In this document: positions 16,869 through 25,436 of the stretch, piece by piece | How the letters are laid out: each line of letters begins with the position of its first letter | Numbering within the stretch: position 1 is the first letter of the stretch | Assembly (NCBI RefSeq): GCF_002335745.1 | Contig: NZ_NIST01000001.1 | Coordinates: 2,395,370-2,459,369, forward strand | Length of the DNA: 64,000 bases | Direction: 5' to 3' | Source of the DNA: Evansella halocellulosilytica | Lineage (GTDB): Bacteria; Bacillota; Bacilli; Bacillales; Salisediminibacteriaceae | Translations under genes and position numbers: made by a program | Notes under the pieces: generated by a model | Seen by the model: only the letters and a program-made list of their open reading frames with translations | Told to the model about the DNA's origin: nothing | The model's database searches: none

Positions 16869-17182
16869 GATAACCACAGAGCGATGCTAGAAGAGGGAGA
16901 GGCAGTGCTTTTCTTTATTGTGGTTAAGAAAAAGTGCAGGTGAAGAAATATCTATAATTGTGTAACAACACGATCTGCGTGACAAAATCATATGAGGCTA
17001 GTGTATAATAACTAGTATCAATGCACCTATTGGTACAGTGATAGTAGGAATTAAGTATTTCATATTCAGCTAACATTCATGTCGAAATACTGGCAAGATA
17101 GTATGTATGGCATGATTCACATCCGAATATATTGGGTATGTATATAGAAGATCGTGTGAAAGAGTAGGGAGTGGTGAACGAA
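16869..17182 (+). promoter_or_regulatory. Gap with promoter for the aldehyde dehydrogenase gene
   Basis: About 314 bp without a gene. TGTATAAT (TATAAT at 17004-17009) with a weak upstream TGACAA at 16980-16985 is the best promoter. That leaves a leader of roughly 165 nt. I see no riboswitch-like structure in it. Confidence 0.45.
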
Positions 17183-18553
17183 ATGAATGAGGTCATTCAT
17201 AGCTTAGTACAAAAACAAAAAAACTATTTTTATAGTGGGGATACAAAATCAATTGCTTTTCGTGTCAAGCAGCTTGAAAAGCTGAAGGCAGCGATTAAAG
17301 AAAGAGAGAACGATATTATCGATGCTGTCTGGAGAGATCTAAACAAATCCCAGCATGAAGCATTTATTTCAGAAATTGGCTTATTATACAGCGAAATAAA
17401 AGATATGATCAAAAACGTTGATCATTGGGCAACACCGCGAAAAGAGAAAACCCCTTTGAGCCATACTGGAAGTAAAAGTGTTGTTTATAAAGAGCCGTAT
17501 GGTGTGACGTTAATTATTGCGCCATGGAATTATCCTTTTCAATTAGCGATTGCTCCGTTAATTGGAGCAATTGGTGCAGGAAATACCGCAATTATTAAGC
17601 CTTCGGAGATGACTCCATATACGAGCTCTGTCATTCGCGAACTTATTTCTTCGACGTTTGACGAAGAATTTATTGCTGTCGTTGAAGGAGATGCTGAAAC
17701 GGCAAAGGATCTGCTAGATGAAAACGTTGATTATATTTTTTTCACAGGCAGCGTAAAAGTGGGTAAAAAAGTGATGGAGGCAGCAGCTAAGCATTTGACA
17801 CCAGTTACGCTGGAACTTGGAGGTAAAAGCCCGGCGATTGTCATGAAAGATGCAAATGTGAAGCTAGCTGCAAAACGGATTGTGTGGGGGAAGTTTATAA
17901 ATGCCGGTCAAACGTGTGTCGCACCAGATTATATTCTCGTACATGAAAGTAATCGACGAAAGTTAATTAAATACTTAGTTCAATATATTAAAAAATATTA
18001 CGGGGATGCAGTAAAACGCCGTCAATTCCCGCAAATCGTGAATGAATGGCATGTTGACCGTCTTGTTGAATTAATAGAAGAAGATAAAGTTTACTATGGA
18101 GGAAGCTATGGTCGCGAAGAAAGGTTTGTTGAACCTACGATCATGATTGATGTCACGTATGATGATAAAGTGATGGCAGAAGAAATTTTCGGTCCAATTT
18201 TACCAGTCGTCACTTTTGAAAATGATTATGATGTAATAGACCTTGTACGTAAACGTCCGAATCCGCTTGCACTATACTTATTTACACAGAGTCAAAAGAA
18301 CGAACAAATGGTCCTCGATCATATAGCTTTCGGTGGAGGGTGTGTAAATGATACGCTCATGCATTTAATGACACCTTACATGCCATTTGGTGGTGTAGGT
18401 GAGAGTGGAATGGGTGCTTATCATGGAAAACATAGCTTTGATACTTTCACCCATGAAAAAAGTGTATTAAAGCAAACAACAAAATTCGATCTGCCTTTAA
18501 GGTATAGTAAATCAAAACGGACATTAAATACACTCCGAAAAATGTGGGAATAA
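17183..18553 (+). CDS. NAD(P)-dependent aldehyde dehydrogenase, YwdH-like
   Basis: A 456-residue class 3-type aldehyde dehydrogenase, shorter than the 480-500 of most family members. It has IIAPWNYPFQLAIAPLIGAI, the cofactor loop FTGSVKVGK, the catalytic Glu in ELGGKSPAIV and the catalytic Cys in NAGQTCVAPDYILV. It oxidises an aldehyde to the acid. ATG 17183 sits about 11 bp after AGGGAG; GTG codons at 17171 and 17174 are alternatives but lie in the site. It follows the intron and repeat region and may or may not belong to the liv-cluster pathway. A strong terminator follows directly. Confidence 0.9.
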   Translation: MNEVIHSLVQKQKNYFYSGDTKSIAFRVKQLEKLKAAIKERENDIIDAVWRDLNKSQHEAFISEIGLLYSEIKDMIKNVDHWATPRKEKTPLSHTGSKSVVYKEPYGVTLIIAPWNYPFQLAIAPLIGAIGAGNTAIIKPSEMTPYTSSVIRELISSTFDEEFIAVVEGDAETAKDLLDENVDYIFFTGSVKVGKKVMEAAAKHLTPVTLELGGKSPAIVMKDANVKLAAKRIVWGKFINAGQTCVAPDYILVHESNRRKLIKYLVQYIKKYYGDAVKRRQFPQIVNEWHVDRLVELIEEDKVYYGGSYGREERFVEPTIMIDVTYDDKVMAEEIFGPILPVVTFENDYDVIDLVRKRPNPLALYLFTQSQKNEQMVLDHIAFGGGCVNDTLMHLMTPYMPFGGVGESGMGAYHGKHSFDTFTHEKSVLKQTTKFDLPLRYSKSKRTLNTLRKMWE

Positions 18554-18596
18554 AAAAGCAGAAGAGGGAGCATTGCTCTTTTTTCTGCTTTTTTTA
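18554..18596 (+). terminator. Rho-independent terminator after the aldehyde dehydrogenase gene
   Basis: A stem of AAAAGCAGAAGAGGGAGC against GCTCTTTTTTCTGCTTTT with a 3-nt loop begins at the stop codon and ends in a T-rich run. The 190 bp after it up to 18785 show nothing recognisable. Confidence 0.85.
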
Positions 18597-18785
18597 TTGC
18601 TGTACTAAGGTTCGGTATCATCAAAAAATCACTATTTTATCTCGCCTGTGGACATGGAATACCTTATTTGGAATGTTCTTCATAATCGGACAATAGAGGA
18701 ATGTGTGTCCACTTAAGGTCTATAAACATCGCATTTAGCAGTAATAGCTGATCCAGTGTCCATCAAAACTTTATTAAATCAACCT

Positions 18786-19982
18786 TTAAAAGAAATCATA
18801 AATAAACGCTGGCTTATAAGGAATCTCTTCTTTTAATCGGTCGAGTTCATCTTGCTCACCATTGATGAACCCTTCTCTAATTAACATTTCTGGCTGCTGT
18901 GAACTAAATAAAAGCGCAGATAACGTTTGAATAGTCATATGACAGCCGCGTTTAGGCATGTGTGTGCAAGCGCCATCGGATTTATATGGAAAATATTGAA
19001 CGTCATTTTTATTCCCTTCTTCATGGGATTGAATAATAAACGTTCCGTCATTCCAGTCGCAAAAATCATCATGGATGTGTAAAATGATCGGTGAGCCGCC
19101 TTTTATTCCCTTAAAAGGAACATATGACAAGAAGCTTTTCACATCGACAATTCGCGCCATAAAGTAGGAAGTAACTTCACGTTCTACTTTCGGGTCATCT
19201 AGAATAAAAGGAAGTCCATCATTAGCAGTTGTTTTTAACACAACACTATTGATCATCGAATCATGATTTCCGATAAATGTCCATAGAGCGGTGCGAGCTT
19301 CAGGATCTAACCATATAAGTTCTTTAATCGTCATTTTATCTTCTTTTACTTCATAAAGCATATAGCCGCGGGCTTCTTCCTTCTCATTATAATAAACCGC
19401 AACATTCCCTTTTTTTCGTTTGAAAATAGACCGCTTCCACCAGTCTTCATCACGAATAAGAGTACCGTTATATTGTTCCGCCCATTTTTCATATACAGGC
19501 TGCAATACTTCGATAGACGGTTCAATTCGACGTACTGTTCCTTTCGTACTTTTTCTTTGCGGAAGCTGTTCCTTCTTTATTGTAATCGTTTGGGTATCAG
19601 CAAACAGCTCCCAACCGAATTTACGATAAAATGGTATTGAAAATGGAAAGAGAAATGAGACTGGGAAACCTTTTTCTTTCATTTCCTGTAGGGAATGGAA
19701 AAGCAGATTTTTTACAAGTCCCCCACGACGGTGTTCCGGCCATGTTGCGACTCCAGAAACCCCTGCCATCGGAATGACCTGTCCGTAGTAAAAAATATGA
19801 AAAGGGATCGTCGAACTTTTTGATAAGATCTTGCCATCTTCTTCAGCGATCCACGTGTTTTCTGGCTTGATCCACCCACGCCTTTCCCGTCTTTCTTCAT
19901 CAGTTAATTCAAACTGGAATGCATATTCAGACATTGTGATGCTTAAGTCAACTTCATTTTCTTTTAATTTTCTGTAGTTCAA
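18786..19982 (-). CDS. GNAT acetyltransferase of the Eis type with SCP2-like C terminus
   Basis: A 398-residue protein of the Eis/YitI-like family: an N-terminal GNAT domain with the acetyl-CoA segment GVATWPEHRRGGLVKNLL (R-R-G-G loop), a second GNAT-like middle and a sterol-carrier-like C-terminal domain ending with a conserved aromatic-rich tail (FIYDFF). Relatives acetylate amines of varied substrates, including aminoglycosides in mycobacteria. The TTG at 19982 (reads MNYRKLKENEVDL) follows GAGGAGTGGGGA and matches the family's N terminus; the ATG pair further upstream has no site. It is a single-gene unit. Confidence 0.85.
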   Translation of the reverse strand: MNYRKLKENEVDLSITMSEYAFQFELTDEERRERRGWIKPENTWIAEEDGKILSKSSTIPFHIFYYGQVIPMAGVSGVATWPEHRRGGLVKNLLFHSLQEMKEKGFPVSFLFPFSIPFYRKFGWELFADTQTITIKKEQLPQRKSTKGTVRRIEPSIEVLQPVYEKWAEQYNGTLIRDEDWWKRSIFKRKKGNVAVYYNEKEEARGYMLYEVKEDKMTIKELIWLDPEARTALWTFIGNHDSMINSVVLKTTANDGLPFILDDPKVEREVTSYFMARIVDVKSFLSYVPFKGIKGGSPIILHIHDDFCDWNDGTFIIQSHEEGNKNDVQYFPYKSDGACTHMPKRGCHMTIQTLSALLFSSQQPEMLIREGFINGEQDELDRLKEEIPYKPAFIYDFF

Positions 19983-20106
19983 TTTTCCCCACTCCTCTAA
20001 GATCATCATAAATGCTAATGCGATGACTCGTGCTAATATTTCGAACTCTTATATAATCATATCGAATTTTTTATAAAAAAAGAAACATTTTATAGTTAAA
20101 GGGGGA

Positions 20107-20238
20107 TGTTCAAAAAGTCTGGGAAAAATAGCTTTCGTATCTCTAGGTTGATTCGTTTCTCCGTGAATCAAGTAGGAACACGATATGCTCCGTGACTCAA
20201 AGCTTCGTCTCCTTGATCTACTCGCCTCTTTTTGAACA
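20107..20238. repeat. Palindrome-bounded interspersed repeat (R3)
   Basis: The stretch is bounded by TGTTCAAAAAG and its exact complement CTTTTTGAACA. Inside are GATTC/GAATC pairings and CTTGATCTACTCGCCTC. A shorter relative with the same kind of ends is at 43967-44052. It has no coding frame and looks like a non-autonomous or REP-type element. Confidence 0.7.
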
Positions 20239-20342
20239 GACACTACTAAATTGTCGTCTGACTCCCTTTAGAATGGACTTTAAAAATGTTTCATGTTTGA
20301 TTCCTTAAAGGAACGTGAAAACTAAGGAATAAAATAAGCATT

Positions 20343-20361
20343 TATAATCACAGTGATTATA
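20343..20361 (+). promoter_or_regulatory. 19-bp perfect palindrome before the N-hydroxylase gene
   Basis: TATAATCAC, a central A, then GTGATTATA. It lies 22 bp upstream of the start codon, so over the promoter or leader. It resembles in size the boxes of the Fur/PerR/Zur family but is not a clean Fur box; iron control is a reasonable guess for a siderophore enzyme. Confidence 0.6.
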
Positions 20362-20382
20362 CATAGGGAGTGAGGGTTTGCT

Positions 20383-21705
20383 ATGAAAAGAAATGAAGAA
20401 ATGTATGATGTCATTGGTATTGGAATCGGTCCGTTTAATTTAGGAATGGCTGCACTATTGGAAGATGTAGATGAAATAAAAGCACAATTTTTTGATGAAA
20501 CACCAGGGTTTAATTGGCATCCAGGAATGCTTATTGAAGGAGCGGATTTACAAGTCCCATTTTTAGCAGATCTTGTTACTTTTGCTGACCCTACTAGCCG
20601 TTTTAGTTTTCTCAATTATTTGCATAGCAATAACCGGCTCTATCAATTTTACTTTTTTAATCGTTTTGATATTCCGCGTCGAGAATATAATGATTATGCT
20701 CAATGGGTCGTTACACAACTGACAAATTGTTCTTTCGGTAAGAGAGTGATTGATGTGATTGATCATCATGAGCAACAACAACCATATTATGAAGTTGTTG
20801 TTGAAGACCGTGACACCAATGAAAATGAACGCTATTATACGAATCATGTTGTTCTAGGTACAGGAAGCTCTCCTCTCATTCCTAAAGGATTTGCTGGTTT
20901 TCCGGATAAGGATATTTTGCATACGAGCCATTATCAGTATGAGTTAGATGGGGTTAAACAAGCTGAAAGAATAATGGTCGTCGGATCTGGCCAAAGTGCA
21001 GCAGAAGTGTTTCTCGATTTATTACAACAAACGAATCAATTCGATCAGCATTTGTATTGGGTAACGAGATCACCTTCATTTTTTCAGCTTGAATCTGGAA
21101 AATTGGGTCAGGAAGTATTTTCCCCTGATTATCTTGACTATTATCATTCGCTTCCCTATAAAAAACGAATCGAAGAAATTCCTAATTTGCAACATTTAAG
21201 ACAAGGGGTCGAAGAGAAAACACTGCATGAAATTTATGATCTGCTCTATCATAAATCGATTAACGGTCTCGAAGCTGGAGTGACGATTTTATCTAGTACG
21301 AATGTAGAAAAGATTGATAAGAAAGCTGCTAATTATTCCGTTACTTGTGAACATTGGCAATTAGAAAAACAATATAACATTGACGTTAATAAAGTCATCT
21401 TAGCAACGGGCTATAAGCCAAATATTCCAGATTGGTTTAATAAATTTAACGATCAAATTGAGTGGGAAGATGATAACCATTATAAAGTTTCTGAAGATTA
21501 TCGAATTGTTTTTAATGAGCCGCGAGATCATTGCTTTTTTACGGTAACGAATATTGAACATTCACACGGAGCAGGAGCAACAAATCTTGGACTGGCTGTG
21601 CAGAGGAATGTGACAATGATTAATCAAATTGCTGGAAAAGAAATTTATCCTGAACAAAGAAACACTGTATTTCAAACTTTCGGCATTATAGAAGATGATG
21701 AATGA
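20383..21705 (+). CDS. L-lysine/L-ornithine N-monooxygenase (IucD/SidA/PvdA family)
   Basis: A 440-residue flavoprotein that hydroxylates the side-chain amine of lysine or ornithine, the first step of hydroxamate siderophore synthesis. The FAD motif GIGIGPFNLGMA is at residues 11-22, followed by the family signature FNWHPGMLIEGADLQVPFLADLVT; the NADPH motif VVGSGQSAAEVF and the ATGYKPN motif come later. Length is normal. A GGGAGTGAGG site precedes the ATG. No siderophore synthetase, transporter or acetyltransferase of the usual aerobactin type adjoins it, which is unusual. Substrate (Lys or Orn) cannot be decided by eye. Confidence 0.9.
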   Translation: MKRNEEMYDVIGIGIGPFNLGMAALLEDVDEIKAQFFDETPGFNWHPGMLIEGADLQVPFLADLVTFADPTSRFSFLNYLHSNNRLYQFYFFNRFDIPRREYNDYAQWVVTQLTNCSFGKRVIDVIDHHEQQQPYYEVVVEDRDTNENERYYTNHVVLGTGSSPLIPKGFAGFPDKDILHTSHYQYELDGVKQAERIMVVGSGQSAAEVFLDLLQQTNQFDQHLYWVTRSPSFFQLESGKLGQEVFSPDYLDYYHSLPYKKRIEEIPNLQHLRQGVEEKTLHEIYDLLYHKSINGLEAGVTILSSTNVEKIDKKAANYSVTCEHWQLEKQYNIDVNKVILATGYKPNIPDWFNKFNDQIEWEDDNHYKVSEDYRIVFNEPRDHCFFTVTNIEHSHGAGATNLGLAVQRNVTMINQIAGKEIYPEQRNTVFQTFGIIEDDE

Positions 21706-21952
21706 AGGTTAACACTATTTTTATTTACAACTTAAAATTGTATGAAGAAAGCGAGTGTTATTATGACGACACTTGTTTTTTATACTATTTGATTTATATT
21801 ACCGATGGACATAGCTTAACATCAATTAAATCTTTCAAGATCCTTTAGCGATAATGAAAAATAAAGATTGTTAAAGGTGTACGTAAGTATGTTGCACTTT
21901 TGATAATATAGATTATAATTGGAATTGTTTGTCATCGGAGGGAGGAGCGATT

Positions 21953-22165
21953 ATGAAGAAAATTTGTGTCTTTTGCGGCTCGAGCTTTGGTAAGCATCCT
22001 GTTTATACTGAAAAAGCTGCTCAGTTTCGAAACATACTTGCTAATCAACAAAAAGAACTCGTCTATGGTGGTGGTAATGCTGGTTTAATGGGAGAAGTCG
22101 CTCGAGCAATTATAAACAATGGCGGCAAAGCTTCGGGAGTCATTCCAAAGGTTAGAAACGTTTGA
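21953..22165 (+). pseudogene. LOG-family (YvdD-like) phosphoribohydrolase, truncated
   Basis: A 70-residue remnant of a protein normally about 190 residues. It begins MKKICVFCGSSFGKHPVYTE and keeps YGGGNAGLMGEVA and the G-V-I-P of the conserved core, but stops after GVIPKVRNV, before the PGGxGTxxE motif that forms the nucleotide site. A strong site (GGAGGGAGGAG) still precedes the ATG. The break is next to repeat material starting near 22190, so repeat insertion with deletion is the likely cause. It would not be functional. Confidence 0.85.
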
Positions 22166-22245
22166 ATATAAGCATATAAACAAGTGGGGATAAAAAGAAT
22201 GAAGGTATCTCAAAAGCCCTTTAATGCGATAAAACAAAGTGAAAC

Positions 22246-22362
22246 ACGAGTAGATGTCGCACTTGTGCTTTGGAGTGAAAGCGTCCGGCAATAGCGATTT
22301 CGAAATCTATTTGATTATAAAATGAAAAAAGAGGTGTCCCAAAAATACTTTTGGGGCACCTC
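22246..22362 (+). repeat. Interspersed repeat R1 copy B joined to a second repeat block
   Basis: Positions 22246-22283 (ACGAGTAGATGTCGCAC and on) match 49253-49290 in about 35 of 38 bases. Positions 22290-22362 are R1 copy B, ending in a 14-bp stem GAGGTGTCCCAAAA against TTTTGGGGCACCTC. The hairpin also serves as terminator for the DoxX gene on the other strand. Confidence 0.8.
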
Positions 22363-22372
22363 CTATGTCATA

Positions 22373-22879
22373 CTAAGCTATTTGCTCGATTGGCTGCTCT
22401 TTTGATTTCATTTTAAATACTTTCGTACGGAGGTACGGAATCACCCAGCGGTCACCACCATAGTGGCCTGCATTATAACCAGCTGCGATGATAAAGATAC
22501 TAAGCAAAATAAGCAAAGGGTTTGAGGAAACTGTACCTGCGAACATGAAAGCAAAGTTCATGACCATTCCGAAAAATACTGCGGCTGTTGTGAATACACC
22601 GACTAACAATCCTAATCCGACTAGTAGCTCTCCCCAAGCGACCATAAAACTAAATACACTAGAGTTTGGTATTGCAAAATTTTCAATGAAGGCATGGTAA
22701 GTTGGATATTGCTCAATCACCATTTCATTATTTACTACTCCAGTTAAATAACCTGATGCATCAAAACCGTTAGACACTTTTCCCCAGCCAGCAGTTAACC
22801 ATTGCCATCCTAAATATACTCGTAAAACGGTCAAAATTGCCGCTGCAATTGAATTGTTTCTTAAGAAGTTCATAAACAT
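22373..22879 (-). CDS. DoxX-family membrane protein
   Basis: A 168-residue membrane protein with four hydrophobic helices, of the DoxX/CatD-like family. The first helix carries LRVYLGWQWLTAGWGK, a family hallmark, and a tail GHYGGDRWVIPYL is cytoplasmic. Relatives are linked to thiosulfate:quinone oxidation in archaea and to quinone or redox stress in Bacillus (CatD). The ATG at 22879 follows AAAGGGGAG; a TTG 18 bp upstream overlaps that site. It is monocistronic, with an operator-like palindrome in its promoter. Confidence 0.88.
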   Translation of the reverse strand: MFMNFLRNNSIAAAILTVLRVYLGWQWLTAGWGKVSNGFDASGYLTGVVNNEMVIEQYPTYHAFIENFAIPNSSVFSFMVAWGELLVGLGLLVGVFTTAAVFFGMVMNFAFMFAGTVSSNPLLILLSIFIIAAGYNAGHYGGDRWVIPYLRTKVFKMKSKEQPIEQIA

Positions 22880-22956
22880 ATGAATCTCCCCTTTCAAGAG
22901 ATAAATGTGTAATGAAAATGGCTGAAATGTTTTGTTAAAGCTTAAGTTTTATTTGC

Positions 22957-22968
22957 TAGTGATCACTA
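22957..22968 (-). promoter_or_regulatory. Operator-like palindrome in the doxX promoter
   Basis: TAGTGATCACTA is a perfect 12-bp palindrome. On the minus strand a TATAAT-type -10 lies just upstream of it, so it would cover the transcription start, the usual place for a repressor. A redox-sensing MarR or HxlR-type regulator is possible; no regulator gene is adjacent. Confidence 0.55.
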
Positions 22969-23238
22969 ACTATCTTTCAATTACATTATAATATAGAAAT
23001 GGCCATAAATATTGTGAAGTATTGAACAATCTGTAACGAATTAGTGGCATATTTGTGAACTATTGAGCAAGATGGTGGATATAAGGCTAGAAAAGGGGTT
23101 TTACGGTGAGTGATTACACGTTCATGTCCCAAAAATATTTGTGTGAGGTGACGGAAGTAAGCTTCTAAAAAAAAGTAAGAAATTGCACGTATTTTTCTAT
23201 ATGTGTTAGAACGCATCATCAACCTTTGTCCAAAAGAA
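22969..23238. other. Non-coding stretch between doxX and the acylphosphatase gene
   Basis: About 270 bp with the doxX promoter at its left. A 94-codon minus frame crosses it but has no ribosome binding site or familiar motif. I see no other feature. Confidence 0.5.
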
Positions 23239-23514
23239 CTAAGTATAAATAATCTTAAACTTCGTCTCATTGTTTAAAGGGTGGATATTTTTTAACGATA
23301 AATTTGTCACTTTTGCAGGATATTTTGCTTGTTGAATTTTTCTCATAAAGGATCGCACTGCAGATCTATTCCCTTGAACTTCAAATTCTACCGTTCCTTC
23401 TGGTGTATTTTTTACCCAGCCTGTTAACTCTGCTTCTAATGCAAGTTGTTTCGTGAAATAACGAAAGCCGACTCCCTGTACACGTCCTTCGACAACTCCT
23501 TTATATCTGACCAT
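23239..23514 (-). CDS. acyP: Acylphosphatase
   Basis: A 91-residue enzyme that hydrolyses carboxyl-phosphate bonds. The signature GRVQGVGFRYF (catalytic Arg in the loop) is at about residues 10-20, GWVKNTPEGTVEFEVQG with the catalytic Asn follows, and the length is exactly that of the family. The ATG follows AGGAGGTTTTACGAG. It is the last gene before a divergent region and is likely constitutive. Confidence 0.95.
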   Translation of the reverse strand: MVRYKGVVEGRVQGVGFRYFTKQLALEAELTGWVKNTPEGTVEFEVQGNRSAVRSFMRKIQQAKYPAKVTNLSLKNIHPLNNETKFKIIYT

Positions 23515-23791
23515 CTCGTAAAACCTCCTCTACAATATTTTATTCCCTTATAACGAACATGAACCCGTGATGAAATAAATGTACTATGTAAGCATCTTAA
23601 TAATCTTTCGATTTAATGACTCAAATCCTTACTGGTGGATGCGAGCAGATGGATGGCATATCAACATCTATTATCACGGATTCAGGACGAATGTATTTAC
23701 CTTGATTTTAGTAAATCAATACAAAAAACAGCAAGCTATCTGCTATAATAGTTTTCAGTGAAAATAGAACATCGTGGGGGAAGAAGAAGTT

Positions 23792-24535
23792 ATGCTGCGT
23801 ACTGTATTTTGGTTTATTTATTTTTTTAGTTATCTTATTTGTTCGCTGCCAAGTCTCTGGAAGGCGAACCGACTAAAAAAACAAAATAAACAAAGCGAAT
23901 ATGATGCTCATGTAGAAAAGATAACATCTAATTGGGCAAAGTCATTAATTAAAGTTGCGGGGGGAACCATTCACGTCCATGGTAAAGAAAAAATTCCCCG
24001 TAATGAAACATTGCTTATTGTTAGTAATCATGTCGGAAACTTTGATATTCCGATTTTATTGGGTCACTTAGGATTGAAAATTGGTTTTATTTCAAAAGTA
24101 GAAGTGAAAAAAATTCCAATTGTCAAGTCATGGATGAAACATTTGGAATGTGTTTTTATAGAAAGAAAAAATAGACGGCAAGCTGTAAAAGCGATTATTG
24201 AAGGCTCTAGAAACTTACAGAACGGGAATCATATCGTCATTTTTCCAGAAGGTACTCGCAGTAAGGGAAGCCCGATTAATACGTTTAAAAAAGGGAGCTT
24301 CAAGCTTGCTACGAAATCAAAAGCGACGATTTTACCTGTTACGATTAATGGCACTCATCGAATGATGGAAGCGAACAATAATATCATTCGCCCAGCTGAA
24401 GTTCATGTGACAATTTCTGATCCTATTCGTGTTCACCAAGATCAAGAGGACATGGATCTTAAACAATTAGCAGAAATTGTTCAACACCAAATTGAGAGTC
24501 AGCTAAATCATGGGATAGAGAAACAATCAGTATAA
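23792..24535 (+). CDS. plsC: 1-acyl-sn-glycerol-3-phosphate acyltransferase
   Basis: A 247-residue membrane-associated enzyme that acylates lysophosphatidic acid to phosphatidic acid. An N-terminal hydrophobic helix (VFWFIYFFSYLICSL) precedes the catalytic NHVGNFD (NHx4D), the KVEVKKIP block, and FPEGTRSKG, all in family order. The ATG at 23792 is preferred, after GGGGGAAG; a GTG at 23774 lies before that site. The gene is 50 bp upstream of an operator and the SCP2 gene, making a small lipid-related neighbourhood. Confidence 0.92.
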   Translation: MLRTVFWFIYFFSYLICSLPSLWKANRLKKQNKQSEYDAHVEKITSNWAKSLIKVAGGTIHVHGKEKIPRNETLLIVSNHVGNFDIPILLGHLGLKIGFISKVEVKKIPIVKSWMKHLECVFIERKNRRQAVKAIIEGSRNLQNGNHIVIFPEGTRSKGSPINTFKKGSFKLATKSKATILPVTINGTHRMMEANNNIIRPAEVHVTISDPIRVHQDQEDMDLKQLAEIVQHQIESQLNHGIEKQSV

Positions 24536-24584
24536 TTAATGAGTGAAAAAGGGAAATTGTTGAATTAGCGAGAATATGTAATAA

Positions 24585-24602
24585 TGAATGAGTATTCAAT
24601 CA
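24585..24602 (+). promoter_or_regulatory. FadR-like operator before the SCP2-domain gene
   Basis: TGAATGAGTATTCAATCA is one base away from the pattern TGAATGAnTAnTCATTCA known for Bacillus FadR (TetR family, released by long-chain acyl-CoA). It directly follows a promoter-like TTGTTG and TAATAAT, as expected for repression. Confidence 0.65.
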
Positions 24603-24629
24603 TATTATATTGAAAGGTGGAAGATGAAA

Positions 24630-24965
24630 ATGGCTGTAAGTGAGACATTTGAACAATTAACGAAAAAAATTAATGATAATCCAACACATATAGAAGGGTT
24701 GAACATTGTGTATCAATTTAACTTATCTGGTGATGAAGAAGGGACTCATCAGATGAAGCTTGCTAATAATGTGGTGGAATATAATACCGATGAGAAATAT
24801 GACGCCGATATAACGTTAGAGATGAGCGATAAGAGCTTTATTAAATTAGCAGATGGTGATTTAAATCCGACTACAGCGTATATGACTGGAAAACTAAAAG
24901 TAAGAGGCGATTTGTCACTTGCTTTAAAACTGAATACGTTATTAAAAAAATATCAAGGGGAATAG
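24630..24965 (+). CDS. SCP2 sterol-binding domain protein
   Basis: A 111-residue single-domain protein of the SCP2 lipid-binding fold. It has the long N-terminal helix, the strand pattern NIVYQFNLSGDEEG, then DADITLEMSDKSFIKLADGDLNPTTAYMTGKLKVRGDLSLALKL, which is the family's core. It probably carries acyl-CoA or another lipid in the cytoplasm. ATG 24630 is 9 bp from AAAGGTGG, better than the ATG at 24624. A FadR-like box in its promoter ties it to fatty acid degradation. Confidence 0.9.
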   Translation: MAVSETFEQLTKKINDNPTHIEGLNIVYQFNLSGDEEGTHQMKLANNVVEYNTDEKYDADITLEMSDKSFIKLADGDLNPTTAYMTGKLKVRGDLSLALKLNTLLKKYQGE

Positions 24966-24989
24966 AAAGCTTAAGTCCCTCCTTGGTAA

Positions 24990-25031
24990 ATAAAAAGGGA
25001 GCACCGGTAAATCGGCAGCTCCCTTTTTATT
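24990..25031 (+). terminator. Terminator after the SCP2-domain gene
   Basis: AAAAAGGGAGC pairs with GCTCCCTTTTT around a 15-nt loop, followed by ATT. Confidence 0.85.
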
Positions 25032-25081
25032 GTATTTATACTATCAAAATATATGAAAGATAAGAGTTTCTCAGTAAGCAC

Positions 25082-25128
25082 AATTCGCTTGCTGAAAAAC
25101 TCTTTAACGACAAACCAAGTTTTGTTTA
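25082..25128 (-). repeat. 47-bp repeat shared with 37365-37411
   Basis: Both copies read AATTCGCT-GCT then ACTCTTTAACGA and CCAAGTTTTGTTTA with few differences. Here it forms the 3' end and terminator hairpin of the FbpB-like gene on the minus strand (AAGAGTTTTTCAG against CTGAGAAACTCTT). The copy at 37365 has no such gene next to it. Confidence 0.75.
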
Positions 25129-25266
25129 TGCTTTTTGTAGATTTTCTTTTGTGTACTTCTCATCTACTTTTTTTTCAATCTGAGAGATTGCTTTTTTATC
25201 GCGAAGTAATTGTTGTTTATTTTCATTAACGAGCTCGTCAAAGCTTTTTGTCATTCTTTTTCTCAT
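25126..25266 (-). CDS. FbpB-like small basic protein
   Basis: A 46-residue protein: MRKRMTKSFDELVNENKQQL continuing to EKYTKENLQKA. The S-F-D-E-L-V-x-E-N-K-x-x-L-L-x-D core followed by an I-E-K-K helix is the pattern of the Fur-regulated basic protein B family of Bacillus, which assists the small RNA FsrA in sparing iron by repressing translation of iron-rich proteins. An AAAGGATTG site precedes the ATG. I do not find a convincing Fur box upstream, so the iron link rests on the family alone. Confidence 0.8.
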   Translation of the reverse strand: MRKRMTKSFDELVNENKQQLLRDKKAISQIEKKVDEKYTKENLQKA

Positions 25267-25436
25267 TTGAATCAATCCTTTTTAAATCTAAATTTTCTTA
25301 CAATTCAATTATATACCCTTTTAGGTGTATGTACATGTGAAACTTGTTACAATTTTTTGAACATTTGAAAGATCATTTTTTACAACTGGTCATATATTGA
25401 ATATTGATTGGGGTTTTATGGAAAGGGGGAGTTAAA

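Noticed and set aside
16589-16877. Two minus-strand frames of 83 and 90 codons with 19-residue repeats
   Set aside because: They are by-products of a 57-bp tandem repeat whose length is a multiple of three; no ribosome binding site and strange composition.
22986-23270. 94-codon minus-strand frame between doxX and acylphosphatase
   Set aside because: No ribosome binding site, no motif, and it overlaps the 3' end of the acylphosphatase gene and the doxX promoter.
25285-25345. Fur box before the FbpB-like gene
   Set aside because: The AT-rich sequence has at best weak similarity to the 7-1-7 pattern, so it was not called.
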